Positions 9,265-18,525 of a stretch of DNA of 64,000 nt are shown here, in pieces. Under the pieces are notes generated by a model, which saw only the letters and a list, made by a program, of their open reading frames with translations, did not search any database and was not told the origin of the DNA. The position numbers and the translations under genes are program-made. The stretch spans positions 2,329,501 to 2,393,500 of the forward strand of contig NZ_CP132542.1 of NCBI RefSeq assembly GCF_030845175.1. The letters are read 5' to 3'. Source of the DNA: Coralliovum pocilloporae (lineage in GTDB: Bacteria; Pseudomonadota; Alphaproteobacteria; Rhizobiales; Cohaesibacteraceae). Position 1 is the first letter of the stretch. Every line of letters begins with the position of its first letter.

Positions 9265-10641
9265 TCAGGCTTTCTTCAGATGATAGGATTTTGGTCGTGT
9301 CAGGGCCTGGAAGCCAAGGACGGACAGGCCAGCGCCCCGGCCCGTATCCTTGCAACCGGTCCAGCAGAGGGCCGGGTCAAGATAATCACAGCGGTTCATG
9401 AACACAGTACCGGTTTCAAGCTGGTCGCCAATCGCTTCAGCCCGTGCCGCATCTTTTGTCCAGAGAGAAACGGTGAGGCCGAACTGGCAATCGTTCATCA
9501 GCGCGATTGCTTCCTCGTCCGAGCTGACCTTCATGATGCCGACAACAGGACCGAACGATTCATCCCGCATGATGCGCATGTCATGGGTCACATCGGTCAG
9601 GATCTGCGGCGTCAGATAAACCCCGGCATCGTCTTCCGGGAAGGTGTCGATATGGGTTTTTGCGCCATCGGCCAGCGCTTCCGCAATCTGCTCACGCACT
9701 TCTCTGGCAAACCGCACATTGGCCATCGGGCCGATGGTGGTGTCTTGGTCAAGCGGATTGCCCAGCTTGTAGGTTTTGACCAGCGCAACGGCTTTTTCGA
9801 CAAAGGCGTCATACAGACTGTCATGCACATAAATCCGTTCAATACCGCAGCAGCACTGACCGGAATTGAACATGGCACCGTCGATCAATGTATCAACCGC
9901 CGCATCCAGATCGGCGTCTTCCATCACATAGCCGGGATCCTTGCCGCCAAGCTCGGTCGCAACGGTCGCGAATGTCCCTGCCGCCGCCCGTTCCATGGCC
10001 TTGCCGCCACCCACAGAGCCGGTGAAATTGACAAAATTAAAGGCACCGGATGCGATCAGGTCAGATGTGGTGTCATGGTCGAGGAAAACATTTTGGAACA
10101 CATCGTCCGGTACACCTGCGGCGGTAAAGGCTTCCACCAGCCGTTCACCCACAAGCAGGGTCTGGGTCGCGTGCTTGATGATAACGGTATTGCCTGCAAT
10201 CAGCGCCGGAGCGACGGTATTAATCGCGGTCATGTAAGGATAGTTCCACGGCGCTACCACCAGAACCACGCCCTGCGGCTCGCGTTTGATCTGGCGAACG
10301 AAAGCGTCACTGTCTTCCACAACAAGCGGGGCCAGAGCCTCTTCAGCAATGGAAGCCATATAGGTGGCACGCTCGTTGAAGCCGCCAAATTCACCGCCAT
10401 AGCGGACCGGGCGTCCCATCTGGTGGGCCAGTTCTTCGGCCATTCTGCCGGTATCTTCGCCGATTTTGGCAACACCGGCCTGAACAAGCGCGATCCGCTC
10501 GGCAAGTGGCCGGGCCGCCCAGGCTTTCTGTGCCGCACGGGCTTTGCTCACCACGGCATCGGCGTCAGCACGGCTGAGTGTCTGCCGTGTGGCATAGACG
10601 GAATAGTCAATCGGTGAAACACATTCCAGGGTTTTGGTCAT
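9265..10641 (-). CDS. Aldehyde dehydrogenase, NAD(P)-dependent
   Basis: A 458-residue ALDH-family enzyme that oxidises an aldehyde to the acid. Cofactor and catalytic features are the APWNYP motif near residue 131, the general base Glu230 (TELGGKDPGY) and the nucleophile Cys264 in NSGQCCCG. The length and the RPVRYGGEFGGFNERA segment resemble succinate-semialdehyde and related dehydrogenases (GabD/AldH class). It is flanked by the GS-like ligase (6-base gap) and the iron alcohol dehydrogenase (4-base gap), so the three work as a set: ligate, oxidise the alcohol, oxidise the aldehyde. The natural aldehyde may be gamma-glutamylated; this is inference. Confidence 0.93.
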   Translation of the reverse strand: MTKTLECVSPIDYSVYATRQTLSRADADAVVSKARAAQKAWAARPLAERIALVQAGVAKIGEDTGRMAEELAHQMGRPVRYGGEFGGFNERATYMASIAEEALAPLVVEDSDAFVRQIKREPQGVVLVVAPWNYPYMTAINTVAPALIAGNTVIIKHATQTLLVGERLVEAFTAAGVPDDVFQNVFLDHDTTSDLIASGAFNFVNFTGSVGGGKAMERAAAGTFATVATELGGKDPGYVMEDADLDAAVDTLIDGAMFNSGQCCCGIERIYVHDSLYDAFVEKAVALVKTYKLGNPLDQDTTIGPMANVRFAREVREQIAEALADGAKTHIDTFPEDDAGVYLTPQILTDVTHDMRIMRDESFGPVVGIMKVSSDEEAIALMNDCQFGLTVSLWTKDAARAEAIGDQLETGTVFMNRCDYLDPALCWTGCKDTGRGAGLSVLGFQALTRPKSYHLKKA

Positions 10642-10647
10642 CTGTCT

Positions 10648-12015
10648 TTAAGCCCTTTCAAAGCCGCGGGCGACTTCCCAGTCGGTGACCACGCGGTCGA
10701 ACTCTTCCTGCTCCCATTCCGCCGCGCGGACATAATGGGCAACAACATCTTCTCCGAATGCCTCTTTCAGCATGTCGGACTGTCTCAAGGTTTCTGTGGC
10801 AGCGCGCAAGGAGGAGGGGATTTCCCGTGCCTTGTCTGCGTCATAAACATCACCACGGGTCGGCGGTGGAAGCTCCAGCTTGTCTTCAATCCCTTTAATT
10901 CCGGCGGCCAGCTGCGCGGCCTGCGCCAGATAGGGATTGATGTCCGAACCGCCGATGCGGCACTCAATCCGGACACCTTTTGTACCATCACCACAGAGAC
11001 GGAAACCGGCGGTCCGGTTATCCACCGACCAGACGGTCTTGGTTGGCGCAAAGGTGCCTTTGGAGAAGCGCTTGTAGGAATTCACATATGGCGCGAGGAA
11101 CACCGTGTAGTCCGGCGCATATTCAATAAGCCCGGCCACGTAATGCTTCATCAGTTCGGACATGCCGAATTCAGCGTCCGCATCATAGAAGGCCGGTTTG
11201 CCATCGTCCGTCCAGAGAGACTGGTGCACGTGAGAAGAAGACCCGACCTTCTCGTGATGCCACTTCGGCAGGAAGGTTGCCGCATGGCCATGCTGCCAGG
11301 CAATTTCCTTGGTGGCATGCTTTGCAATGGTGTGGTGATCGGCACAGGCCATGGCCTCCGCATAGCGGATGTTCAGCTCTTCCTGACCGGTCTCGGCCTC
11401 ACCCTTGGTGTTTTCAACCGGAATACCGGCAGCCACCAGGTGATTGCGCAAGGGGCGCATGATGCCTTCTTCCTTGGTGGTCTGGAAGATGTGGTAATCT
11501 TCATTATAACCGCTGATCGGCTGAAGATCGCGGAAGCCGGACCGGCGGATATCATCAAAGCTCTTCTCAAAGAGGAAAAATTCCAGCTCGGTGGCCATCA
11601 TCGCATTGAGCCCGAGTGCCTTCAGGCGCTGGATCTGCTTGCGCAGGATGGCGCGTGGCGTATGGGTGATATCCTCATGGGTATGATGATCGAGAATGTC
11701 ACAGAGCACCATGGCCGTGCCCTCAAGCCAGGGCATCAGGCGGATGGTGGAGAGATCGGGCTTCATGACATAATCGCCATAGCCTTTCTCCCAGCTTGTG
11801 GAGGCATAGCCGTCCGGTGTCGCCATTTCGAGATCGGTCGCAAGCAGATAGTTGCAGCAATGGGTTTCTTCAAAGGAATGATCAATGAAGTTCTGCGCAT
11901 GAAATCGCTTGCCCATCAGGCGGCCTTGCATGTCCACAAAGCAGACCAGAACCGTATCAATGGACCCGTCTCTTACGCGGGTTTTCAGATCGTCGAATGA
12001 CAGGATACCGGACAT
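10648..12015 (-). CDS. Glutamine synthetase family gamma-glutamyl-amine ligase
   Basis: A 455-residue protein of the glutamine synthetase superfamily, close in style to the GlnA-like/PuuA ligases that join glutamate to an amine with ATP. Visible motifs are the ATP and metal residues in ATELEFFLFEK, the GEAETGQEELN loop, HHEKVGSSSHVHQSL and RIECRIGGSDINPYLA. The Tyr adenylylation loop of true GlnA is not evident. I chose the ATG at 12015 because GGAG lies 8 bases upstream; two ATGs further upstream (12021, 12039) are less well placed. Its place between a TRAP receptor and two dehydrogenases argues for catabolism of an amine or amino alcohol, like the PuuA, IpuC or GlnA4 pathways, rather than for ammonia assimilation. 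Confidence 0.88.
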   Translation of the reverse strand: MSGILSFDDLKTRVRDGSIDTVLVCFVDMQGRLMGKRFHAQNFIDHSFEETHCCNYLLATDLEMATPDGYASTSWEKGYGDYVMKPDLSTIRLMPWLEGTAMVLCDILDHHTHEDITHTPRAILRKQIQRLKALGLNAMMATELEFFLFEKSFDDIRRSGFRDLQPISGYNEDYHIFQTTKEEGIMRPLRNHLVAAGIPVENTKGEAETGQEELNIRYAEAMACADHHTIAKHATKEIAWQHGHAATFLPKWHHEKVGSSSHVHQSLWTDDGKPAFYDADAEFGMSELMKHYVAGLIEYAPDYTVFLAPYVNSYKRFSKGTFAPTKTVWSVDNRTAGFRLCGDGTKGVRIECRIGGSDINPYLAQAAQLAAGIKGIEDKLELPPPTRGDVYDADKAREIPSSLRAATETLRQSDMLKEAFGEDVVAHYVRAAEWEQEEFDRVVTDWEVARGFERA

Positions 12016-12086
12016 AGGCATTTCTCCGAAAGTAAGCATGAAAACGAGGCGCTGGGTGCCAGCGCCCCGCGAGTGGTCAATCAGCC

Positions 12087-13121
12087 TCAGCCGTAACGAT
12101 AAGGCCGTCCGGCCTTCTGCATATCCGCGTTGTACTTGCGGAAGATGTCGACGATCTTGGCCTTGGTCTCGGATTCAGCTGCGATTTCGTCCCAGAACTT
12201 GACCGCGGCATTTTCCACCTGTGCCCATTCCTCATCCGGAATGGTGGTCAGCTTCATCTTGGTGCCGTTCACACGCAGATTGGCTTCACCGCCCCAGTAC
12301 CACCACTGACGATAATAGTGGCTCTGTTCGAAGCAGACTTTCATCAGCTCTCTCAGATGCTCTGGCAGCTCGTTCCAGCGGTCCATATTGGCAAAGAACG
12401 ATCCGATCCAGGCGCCGGAAATGTTGTTTGTGAGGAAGTAGTTGGTCACGTCCGCCCAACCCACTGTGTAATCCTCGGTGATACCGGACCAGGCAATGCC
12501 GTCAAGCTCGCCCGTCTGAACGGCAACTTCGATGTCTTCCCATGGCAGGGTTACCGGGACCACGCCGAACTGGCTGAGGAAGCGACCAGCCGTCGGGAAG
12601 GTAAAGACCCGCTTGCCCTTCAGGTCAGCCAGAGAGTTGATCGGATCCTTTGTGGCAAAGTGGCAGGGATCCCAGGCACCGGCGGAGATGTGCTTGACGC
12701 CGACAGCCTCATATTCCTTTTCCCAGATTTCCTTCAGGCCATACTGGTTGAACAGCACCGGCACATCGAGAGAATAGCGGCTGCCGAACGGGAAGTAGCC
12801 GCCAAAGGTGGTGACTTCTGTCGGAGACGCCATGGAATCGTCATCGGACTGAACGGCATCGATGGTACCGCGCTGCATGGCCCGGAACAGCTCACCGGTC
12901 GGAACCAGCTGATCGGCGAAGTAAAGCTCGATTTCCATCTGGTCGCCGGCAATCTTGTTAAAGCTGTCGATCGCAGGCTTGACCACATGTTCAGCCAGGG
13001 CAGCACCGGCATAGGTCTGCAGACGCCACTTGATCTTGGACTGGGCGATGGCCGGAGTGGCCAGTGCCGCTGCAGGAGCCGCGATTGCGGCGCCTTTTAT
13101 AAAACTACGTCTTGTCGTCAT
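12087..13121 (-). CDS. TRAP transporter substrate-binding protein DctP
   Basis: A 344-residue periplasmic solute receptor of the DctP/TRAP family. The N-terminus is a twin-arginine signal (TTRRSFIKGAAIAAPAAALATPAIAQ), which is unusual but known for some TRAP receptors. The family's conserved region GLKEIWEKEYEAVGVKHISAGAWDPCHFATKDPI NSLADLKGKRVF is recognisable, and the conserved Arg/Asn ligand pocket lies near AGRFLSQFG. The ATG at 13121 is preceded by GGGAG at 7 bases. Together with DctM and DctQ just upstream in the operon it forms a complete Na+-driven uptake system. The length and Tat signal resemble receptors for mannitol, 2-oxo acids or lactate, but the ligand cannot be assigned; the operon suggests an amine or amino alcohol derivative. 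Confidence 0.92.
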   Translation of the reverse strand: MTTRRSFIKGAAIAAPAAALATPAIAQSKIKWRLQTYAGAALAEHVVKPAIDSFNKIAGDQMEIELYFADQLVPTGELFRAMQRGTIDAVQSDDDSMASPTEVTTFGGYFPFGSRYSLDVPVLFNQYGLKEIWEKEYEAVGVKHISAGAWDPCHFATKDPINSLADLKGKRVFTFPTAGRFLSQFGVVPVTLPWEDIEVAVQTGELDGIAWSGITEDYTVGWADVTNYFLTNNISGAWIGSFFANMDRWNELPEHLRELMKVCFEQSHYYRQWWYWGGEANLRVNGTKMKLTTIPDEEWAQVENAAVKFWDEIAAESETKAKIVDIFRKYNADMQKAGRPYRYG

Positions 13122-13186
13122 CGTCACTCTCCCATTTTATCACATTGACAGGTCCGGCGAGATTGCCGGATCTCCTCCCGATAGCG

Positions 13187-14509
13187 TTACTTTCCGTAGA
13201 TATATTCCGGCAGCCAGAGGGCTATCTGCGGAAAGGTCATGATCAGCGCCAGAGCGAGTACCATCACCACAACAAAAGGCAGGATGGACGCGTAGATGTC
13301 TTTCAATCCGATTTCGGGTGGCGCCATGGCCCGCATCAGAAACAGGTTATAGCCGAAGGGCGGGGTCATATAGGCGATCTGAGTGGTGATGGTGTAGAGC
13401 ACCCCGTACCAGATCAGATCGAAGCCCAGCAGTTTGACCAGCGGCACATAGAGTGGCGCCACAATCACCAGCATGGCCGTGTCATCCAGGAACGTGCCCA
13501 TCAGGATGAAGGACAGCTGCATCAGGATGAGGATCATCCAGGGATCAAGACCAAGCTGCTCGGTAAAAAGGTTATCGATGGCGCGCACCGCACCAAGTCC
13601 GTCAAACACCGCACCAAAGCCGAGGGCAGCCAGAATGATCCACATGAACATGCAGGAGATGGCAAGGGTCTGGCGGACGGATGTTTCAAACACTTTCCGC
13701 GTCATCCGGCCCTTGACGATGGCCGCGACCAGGGCCGCCAGTGCCCCGATTGCGGAGCTTTCAACAAGAGATGTCCAGCCATTGACGAACGGCACCATCA
13801 TGGTGGCAAAGATGACCACTGGCAGAAGCCCCGCGCCAAGCAGGCGGATTTTCTCCTCCATCGGCACCTGACGTTCCTCTTTCGGCAGCACAGGGCCAAG
13901 GTTCGGCTGAAGCTTACAGCGGACATAGATGTAGATGACGAACATCGCCGCCATCATCAGGCCGGGGACCACACCAGCCAGCCACAATTGTCCCACGGGC
14001 TGGCGGGCGATCATCGCGTAAAGCACCAGAACCACCGATGGCGGCACCAGAATGCCGAGAGATGACCCCGCCTGAATAACGCCTGTGACCATGCGTTTGT
14101 CATAACCGCGGCGGAGCAGTTCCGGCAGGGCGATGGTCGCGCCAATTGCCATCCCGGCAACCGACAGGCCATTCATGGCTGAAATCAGCACCATCAGCCC
14201 GATTGTACCAATCGCAAGCCCTCCATGAACCGGACCCATCCACACATGGAACATCTTGTAGAGATCATCGGCCAGCTTTGATTCCGACAGCACATAGCCC
14301 ATGAAAATGAACATTGGCAGGGTCAGAAGCGGATACCATTTCATCAGCTTCATGGCCGCGGAAAACGGGATATCTGATCCGCCTGTGCCCCACAGCATGA
14401 TGGCGAAAATAGCCCCGATGGCACCAATAGCGCCGAACACGCGTTGGCCGGTGAACAGCATCAGCATCATGGTGGCGAACATGAACAGGGCAATCATTTC
14501 ATGGGACAT
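13187..14509 (-). CDS. TRAP transporter large permease DctM
   Basis: A 440-residue membrane protein with about 12 hydrophobic segments and typical DctM stretches (LFTGQRVFGAIGAIGAI, AMNGLSVAGMAIGATIALPELLRRGYDKRMVTGVIQAGSSLGILVPPS). It forms the Na+-coupled transport channel with DctQ. The start ATG at 14509 overlaps the stop of dctQ (TAATG), which indicates translational coupling and excludes the longer upstream-start form. Confidence 0.93.
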   Translation of the reverse strand: MSHEMIALFMFATMMLMLFTGQRVFGAIGAIGAIFAIMLWGTGGSDIPFSAAMKLMKWYPLLTLPMFIFMGYVLSESKLADDLYKMFHVWMGPVHGGLAIGTIGLMVLISAMNGLSVAGMAIGATIALPELLRRGYDKRMVTGVIQAGSSLGILVPPSVVLVLYAMIARQPVGQLWLAGVVPGLMMAAMFVIYIYVRCKLQPNLGPVLPKEERQVPMEEKIRLLGAGLLPVVIFATMMVPFVNGWTSLVESSAIGALAALVAAIVKGRMTRKVFETSVRQTLAISCMFMWIILAALGFGAVFDGLGAVRAIDNLFTEQLGLDPWMILILMQLSFILMGTFLDDTAMLVIVAPLYVPLVKLLGFDLIWYGVLYTITTQIAYMTPPFGYNLFLMRAMAPPEIGLKDIYASILPFVVVMVLALALIMTFPQIALWLPEYIYGK

Positions 14510-15078
14510 TAGAGGCTGACTCCCCGGATTTTGGCCACATCCTTGATCAGTTCGGAGATCGCCTGAAGCAGCATCATGAAGACGCCAGCGCACATGATAA
14601 GTTTGATGGGCCAGAGATAGGGTCGCCAGGCCGTGGGGCTGCGCTCAAGCCGCCCCACATCTTCATAGCCGGTGATGAGGCCGAGGAAGAAGCTGTAGGT
14701 ATCGCCCTTGAAATGCCCGAGTGAATAGGCAAGCGATGTCAGTCCGCCATGCAGCAGAACACCCAGATAAAACATGAGGAAGAAGACGGTGAACGCATCA
14801 ATCTGGGCTTTCCGCGTATCCGACCATTCGCCATAGAAAAGGTCCATCCGCACATTAGCCCCGAGCTGCATCGCATAGGGTCCACCCAGCATGTAATAAC
14901 TGACCATGGCAAACTGGGCGATTTCCAGTGTCCAGAGAGACGGTTCAAAGAACGTCTTTGAGACCGAGGACCAGAGCAGGATACCGATCATCAGGAAAAT
15001 ACCATAGATGACAAAGCGGCCAGTTCTGTAATTGACTGCGTCTACTGTGCGGACAAAGCGGGAGAGAAACGCCTTCAT
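14509..15078 (-). CDS. TRAP transporter small permease DctQ
   Basis: A 189-residue membrane protein with four hydrophobic segments, as expected for the small TRAP permease. The family's conserved membrane-surface piece is seen in YYMLGGPYAMQLGANVRMDLFYG. Its start overlaps the stop of the upstream amidohydrolase-like gene by four bases and its stop overlaps dctM, so the operon is tightly packed. It is longer than many DctQ proteins, like those paired with extended DctM permeases. Confidence 0.9.
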   Translation of the reverse strand: MKAFLSRFVRTVDAVNYRTGRFVIYGIFLMIGILLWSSVSKTFFEPSLWTLEIAQFAMVSYYMLGGPYAMQLGANVRMDLFYGEWSDTRKAQIDAFTVFFLMFYLGVLLHGGLTSLAYSLGHFKGDTYSFFLGLITGYEDVGRLERSPTAWRPYLWPIKLIMCAGVFMMLLQAISELIKDVAKIRGVSL

Positions 15079-15860
15079 GCAGATTTCTCCCCGCCATTGG
15101 TCTCTATGCCAAGCTGGTCAAGGGCCGGTATCAGCATTCGGTGGAGGCAGTCAGCCATGGCAGCACAGTCCCCTGGTGTCGTGATCAGGTCATTGCGAAC
15201 CTCAATCATGACATTGGGAATGCCGTTGGCAAGCCCGTGCTCCTTGAGCGTGTGGGTGACACCGGATAGAGGGCCGTAAGGATCGTTTCGTCTGACTTCG
15301 AGGTCGGTGTGTGCACTGGCATCATCAAGCATCAGGTCCGCCAGACGGCTGTCGTCATCGTGGAGAATGCCAAGTTGCACAGCACGCTGCTGCCCGTGAT
15401 AGATCGGCGTGAAGCTGTGAATGGTGACAAGCGCACCAGCCCGTTTCGCGGCTTCAGACAGGCAGGCTTCAAAGGGGCGGTAGACCGAGGCGACACGTCG
15501 GGCTTTGTCTTCTTCTGTCAGGTTCTGATTGCCCGGAACATCGAAGATCTCGCTGCGTGCTGGCATCGCGTCATGGGCTTCAGGTGGCCGGTTACAGTCA
15601 TAGACCAACCGTGAGACTTCACCGCGCACATAGGTGGAATCCATCAGCCGGGAGAGCTCTGCAGCCACGGCATCCGCACCCGGATCCCAGGCAATGTGGC
15701 TCTGTCTAACATCATCGGTCAGGCCAAGCCCTGAAAATGATTCGGGAATTGCGTTTGAAGCATGCTCGCAGACGATCAGCACGGGGCTTGTGCCTCCCCC
15801 GTTGATCAGGCTGACTGCTGAAAGGTCAGCTCCCTGCTGGTCCGCCGCAGCAAACACCAT
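15075..15860 (-). CDS. N-formylglutamate amidohydrolase family protein
   Basis: A 261-residue protein of the HutG/N-formylglutamate amidohydrolase family, zinc hydrolases that split an amide next to glutamate. Recognisable elements are VLIVCEHASNAIP near the start, the SHIAWDPGADAVAAELSRLMD segment, LVYDCNRPPEAHDAMP and VTIHSFTPIYHG. It is the first gene of the operon that also encodes a TRAP transporter, a GS-like ligase and two dehydrogenases. Because the ligase probably forms gamma-glutamyl amides, I infer this enzyme may release glutamate or an N-acyl group later in that pathway. A link to histidine breakdown is not supported, since no other hut gene is present. Confidence 0.85.
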   Translation of the reverse strand: MVFAAADQQGADLSAVSLINGGGTSPVLIVCEHASNAIPESFSGLGLTDDVRQSHIAWDPGADAVAAELSRLMDSTYVRGEVSRLVYDCNRPPEAHDAMPARSEIFDVPGNQNLTEEDKARRVASVYRPFEACLSEAAKRAGALVTIHSFTPIYHGQQRAVQLGILHDDDSRLADLMLDDASAHTDLEVRRNDPYGPLSGVTHTLKEHGLANGIPNVMIEVRNDLITTPGDCAAMADCLHRMLIPALDQLGIETNGGEKSA

Positions 15861-15888
15861 TCCGTTTCTCCCTGTTGTTTTGTATAAT

Positions 15889-15903
15889 TTGTTTCAGAAA
15901 CAA
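15889..15903. promoter_or_regulatory. Palindromic operator candidate upstream of the amine operon
   Basis: TTGTTTCAGAAACAA is a perfect palindrome with 7-bp arms, 29 bases upstream of the first operon gene (start 15860). A TTGACA box reads on the minus strand at 15915-15910 and an ACAAAT element at 15892-15887, so the palindrome would cover the spacer and -10 region, the usual position for a repressor. The cognate regulator is unknown. Confidence 0.5.
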
Positions 15904-15968
15904 TTTTCTTGTCAATTATTTTTCTTTTAGTTGACGTGCAGGTGCTCCTGAAACAACCGGCGCGAACG

Positions 15969-15997
15969 AAAAAAGCCCGCAGGCGGAACCTGCGGGC
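15969..15997 (-). terminator. Intrinsic terminator after quinone reductase gene
   Basis: Read on the minus strand, a 9-bp GC-rich stem (GCCCGCAGG and complement, 5-base loop) is followed directly by six T. It lies about 75 bases beyond the stop of the quinone reductase gene and matches a rho-independent terminator. Confidence 0.85.
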
Positions 15998-16071
15998 CTT
16001 GATAATAATCAGTTGAAACAGCTTGTATTTTCCATGAACGCCAAATGATGGCGTGCCCGGTTGCTGCGGTG

Positions 16072-17055
16072 TTATGGCTTCAGCAGAATTTTTCCGTGAT
16101 GCTGGGCCTGCTCCATCATCTTGTGGGAGGCAACGGCTTCATCAAAGCTGAAGATGGTATGTGTCATAGGCTTCAATTGGCCTGTCTGGAAGGATGACCA
16201 GACCCGATCGCGCAGATCGGCTGCAACTCGGGATTTGAAGGCTTCCGGCCGCGATCTCAAGGTCGAGCCGGTAAAGGTCAGGCGTTTCAGCATGATCGGC
16301 ATCAGGTCGATTTCCATCCGTGATCCCTTATTGAAAGCCAGCTGGACAATCCGGGCGTCGGGGGCGGAGGCCTTGATGTTGCGGGCCACATAATCGCCGC
16401 CAATCGTATCGAGAATCAGATTGGCACCGCCCATGTCACGAGCAACGGCCACGAAATCCTCGTCCTGATAGTTGATGGCCCGGTCAGCGCCGATATCCGT
16501 GCAGAATGCGATACTTGCGTCATCTGCACAGGTTGTGAGAACGGACATACCGTTCAGCTTGCCAAGCTGGATGGCGGTCGAACCGATGCCACCCGCGCCG
16601 CCATGGGCCAGAAGCAGCGCATTGGCAGCAGGGGTGTGATCAAGAAAGAGATTGCTCCACACCGTGAAATAGGTCTCCGGCAGACCGGCTGCGTCGACCG
16701 GATCCACGCCCTCGGGAATGGGGAGGCAATGGGCGCCGTGCACGGTTACATATTCTGCGTAACCACCGCCATTGGTGAGCGCACAGACCAGATCACCGGT
16801 GGACCAGTCCGCTACATCCGCACCCACAGCGACGATCTCACCTGAGACCTCAAGCCCGAGCAGATCAGATGCGCCCTTTGGTGGCGGATAGTGTCCGCGG
16901 CGTTGCACCAGATCCGGGCCGTTCACACCGGCTGCAATCACCTTGATCAGAACTTCATCAGAGGCTGGCTGGGGTATGGGGCGTGTGCCTGTCTCAAGGA
17001 CATCAGCTTTGCCCGGCTCACGCATTTCGATGGTGCGAATACTCTCTGGAAGCAT
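16072..17055 (-). CDS. NADPH:quinone reductase-like zinc-independent MDR oxidoreductase
   Basis: A 327-residue medium-chain dehydrogenase/reductase of the quinone oxidoreductase type. The N-terminal GroES-like fold shows NGPDLVQRRGHYPPPKGASDLLGLEVSGEI, and the NADPH-binding Rossmann segment is LLAHGGAGGIGSTAIQLGK. The structural and catalytic zinc cysteines of alcohol dehydrogenases are absent, as in Qor and PIG3. The ATG at 17055 is preceded by AGGGAGG at 8 bases, which decides against upstream starts at 17076 and 17094. It is a single-gene unit closed by an intrinsic terminator and divergent from the ketopantoate-reductase-like gene. Confidence 0.92.
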   Translation of the reverse strand: MLPESIRTIEMREPGKADVLETGTRPIPQPASDEVLIKVIAAGVNGPDLVQRRGHYPPPKGASDLLGLEVSGEIVAVGADVADWSTGDLVCALTNGGGYAEYVTVHGAHCLPIPEGVDPVDAAGLPETYFTVWSNLFLDHTPAANALLLAHGGAGGIGSTAIQLGKLNGMSVLTTCADDASIAFCTDIGADRAINYQDEDFVAVARDMGGANLILDTIGGDYVARNIKASAPDARIVQLAFNKGSRMEIDLMPIMLKRLTFTGSTLRSRPEAFKSRVAADLRDRVWSSFQTGQLKPMTHTIFSFDEAVASHKMMEQAQHHGKILLKP

Positions 17056-17321
17056 GCGAATGACCTCCCTGATCATCTTGCAGACTGCCACCATGGTTTT
17101 GGCACCTGCTTGCTATGTTCGTCATATCGGATTCCTGGAAAGGCAGACGGAATCACGGGTGCAGAATGTGCAGATTGATGCCTGAATTTGTGAAAAGACG
17201 ACAGCAAAATGTGGAATCCGGTGTCAATCCTGCAATCATTTCTGATGGTTTTCGATAGTGTGAAAATAAATTTAGCCGCTTGCCATTAAATTGGAAGCCG
17301 TAATTTGTGAAGGCAACTACG

Positions 17322-18374
17322 ATGCGTATTCTCATTCTGGGGGCGTCCTATGGCTCCCTGCTCTCTACGAAACTGCTGCTGGCCGGGCATGATGTCACCC
17401 TGGTCTGCCGTGAGCAGACAGCAGAACTGATCAATGCGGAAGGAACCATTGTCCGCCTGCAGCTGCGCGGTGAAGCCGACCATCGCGAAATCAGTTCGAA
17501 CGGGTTGCCGGGGCGGGTTGATGCCAAAACACCGGAGCAGTCGAGACCCGAGGAGTATGACCTCATCGCTCTGGCCATGCAGGAGCCGCAATATGGGTCA
17601 GCGTCTGTGAAGGACCTGATGCAGCGCATAGCGGCGAGCCGCAAGCCGTGCCTTTCCATCATGAACATGCCGCCACTGCCTTATCTGCGCCGGGTTGAGG
17701 CGCTGAAGGATGCGGACCTGGCTGACTGCTTTGCTGATGTTTCCGTCTGGGATGGTTTCGAGCCTGGTCTCGTCAGCCTGTGCAGTCCGGACCCGCAGGC
17801 TTTCCGCCCGCCGGAAGAAAAGGCCAATGTGCTGCATGTAGGGCTGCCGACCAATTTCAAAGCATCGGAGTTTGAAGATCCTGCTCATAATGACATGTTG
17901 CGCCAGCTTGAAGCTGATATCGCAGCTGTCACTCTGGACGGCAAGGATGTGCCGGTGAAGCTGAGGGTTCACGCCTCTCTCTTCGTCCCTATGGCCAAGT
18001 GGAGCATGCTGCTGACCGGGAATTATCGCTGCGTTACGAGGGATGGGGTTATTCCGATCCGGGAGGCAGTTCATGGTAATATCGAACAGTCCCGCGCAAT
18101 CTACGAATGGGTTGATGAACTGGCCCGGTCTCTTGGAGCGGACCCGGAAGATCAGGTGCCGTTCGAGAAATACGCTAAAGCTGCGGAAAGCCTGCTGAAG
18201 CCGTCCTCGGCCGCTCGTGCAATTGCTGCGGGTACACCAAGGATCGAGCGCGTGGAACGCCTGGTCCAGCGTGTGGGTGAAAAGCTGGGCCTGTCACTTG
18301 ATGCGCTTGACGAAACCGTGGCGATTGTCGACGGTCGCCTTGAGGAAAACCGGGCAAACAGCGCCACCGGATAA
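17322..18374 (+). CDS. Ketopantoate reductase (PanE/ApbA) family protein
   Basis: A 350-residue protein. The N-terminus (MRILILGASYGSLLSTKLLLAGHDVTLVCRE) is the NADP-binding strand and glycine loop of the ApbA/PanE family, with GASYGS in place of the usual GAGAVG. Family members reduce 2-oxo acids such as ketopantoate. The C-terminal helical domain is recognisable but divergent, so the substrate is probably not ketopantoate. Start at ATG 17322 follows GAAGG. The gene ends in an intrinsic terminator just before the oxalate regulator, and may act on a 2-oxo acid linked to C2 metabolism; that is inference from location only. Confidence 0.75.
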   Translation: MRILILGASYGSLLSTKLLLAGHDVTLVCREQTAELINAEGTIVRLQLRGEADHREISSNGLPGRVDAKTPEQSRPEEYDLIALAMQEPQYGSASVKDLMQRIAASRKPCLSIMNMPPLPYLRRVEALKDADLADCFADVSVWDGFEPGLVSLCSPDPQAFRPPEEKANVLHVGLPTNFKASEFEDPAHNDMLRQLEADIAAVTLDGKDVPVKLRVHASLFVPMAKWSMLLTGNYRCVTRDGVIPIREAVHGNIEQSRAIYEWVDELARSLGADPEDQVPFEKYAKAAESLLKPSSAARAIAAGTPRIERVERLVQRVGEKLGLSLDALDETVAIVDGRLEENRANSATG

Positions 18375-18395
18375 ACAGGTCGTATGGAGATTCAA

Positions 18396-18435
18396 AGGCC
18401 GCGGGTAGGGAAACCACCTGCGGCCTTTGCTTTTG
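18396..18435 (+). terminator. Intrinsic terminator after the PanE-like gene
   Basis: A stem of AGGCCGC with GGT paired to ACC and GCGGCC closes around a small loop, followed by TTTGCTTTT. It starts about 20 bases past the stop codon and isolates the following oxalate gene cluster. Confidence 0.75.
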
Positions 18436-18525
18436 AGCGGAGCCTCAGCCCACAGAACCCTCACTTGAAATGCTGATTTTCTGCGCTTCTCAAGGGATTT
18501 CTCTTGTGAGGTATCAGTGGATTTC

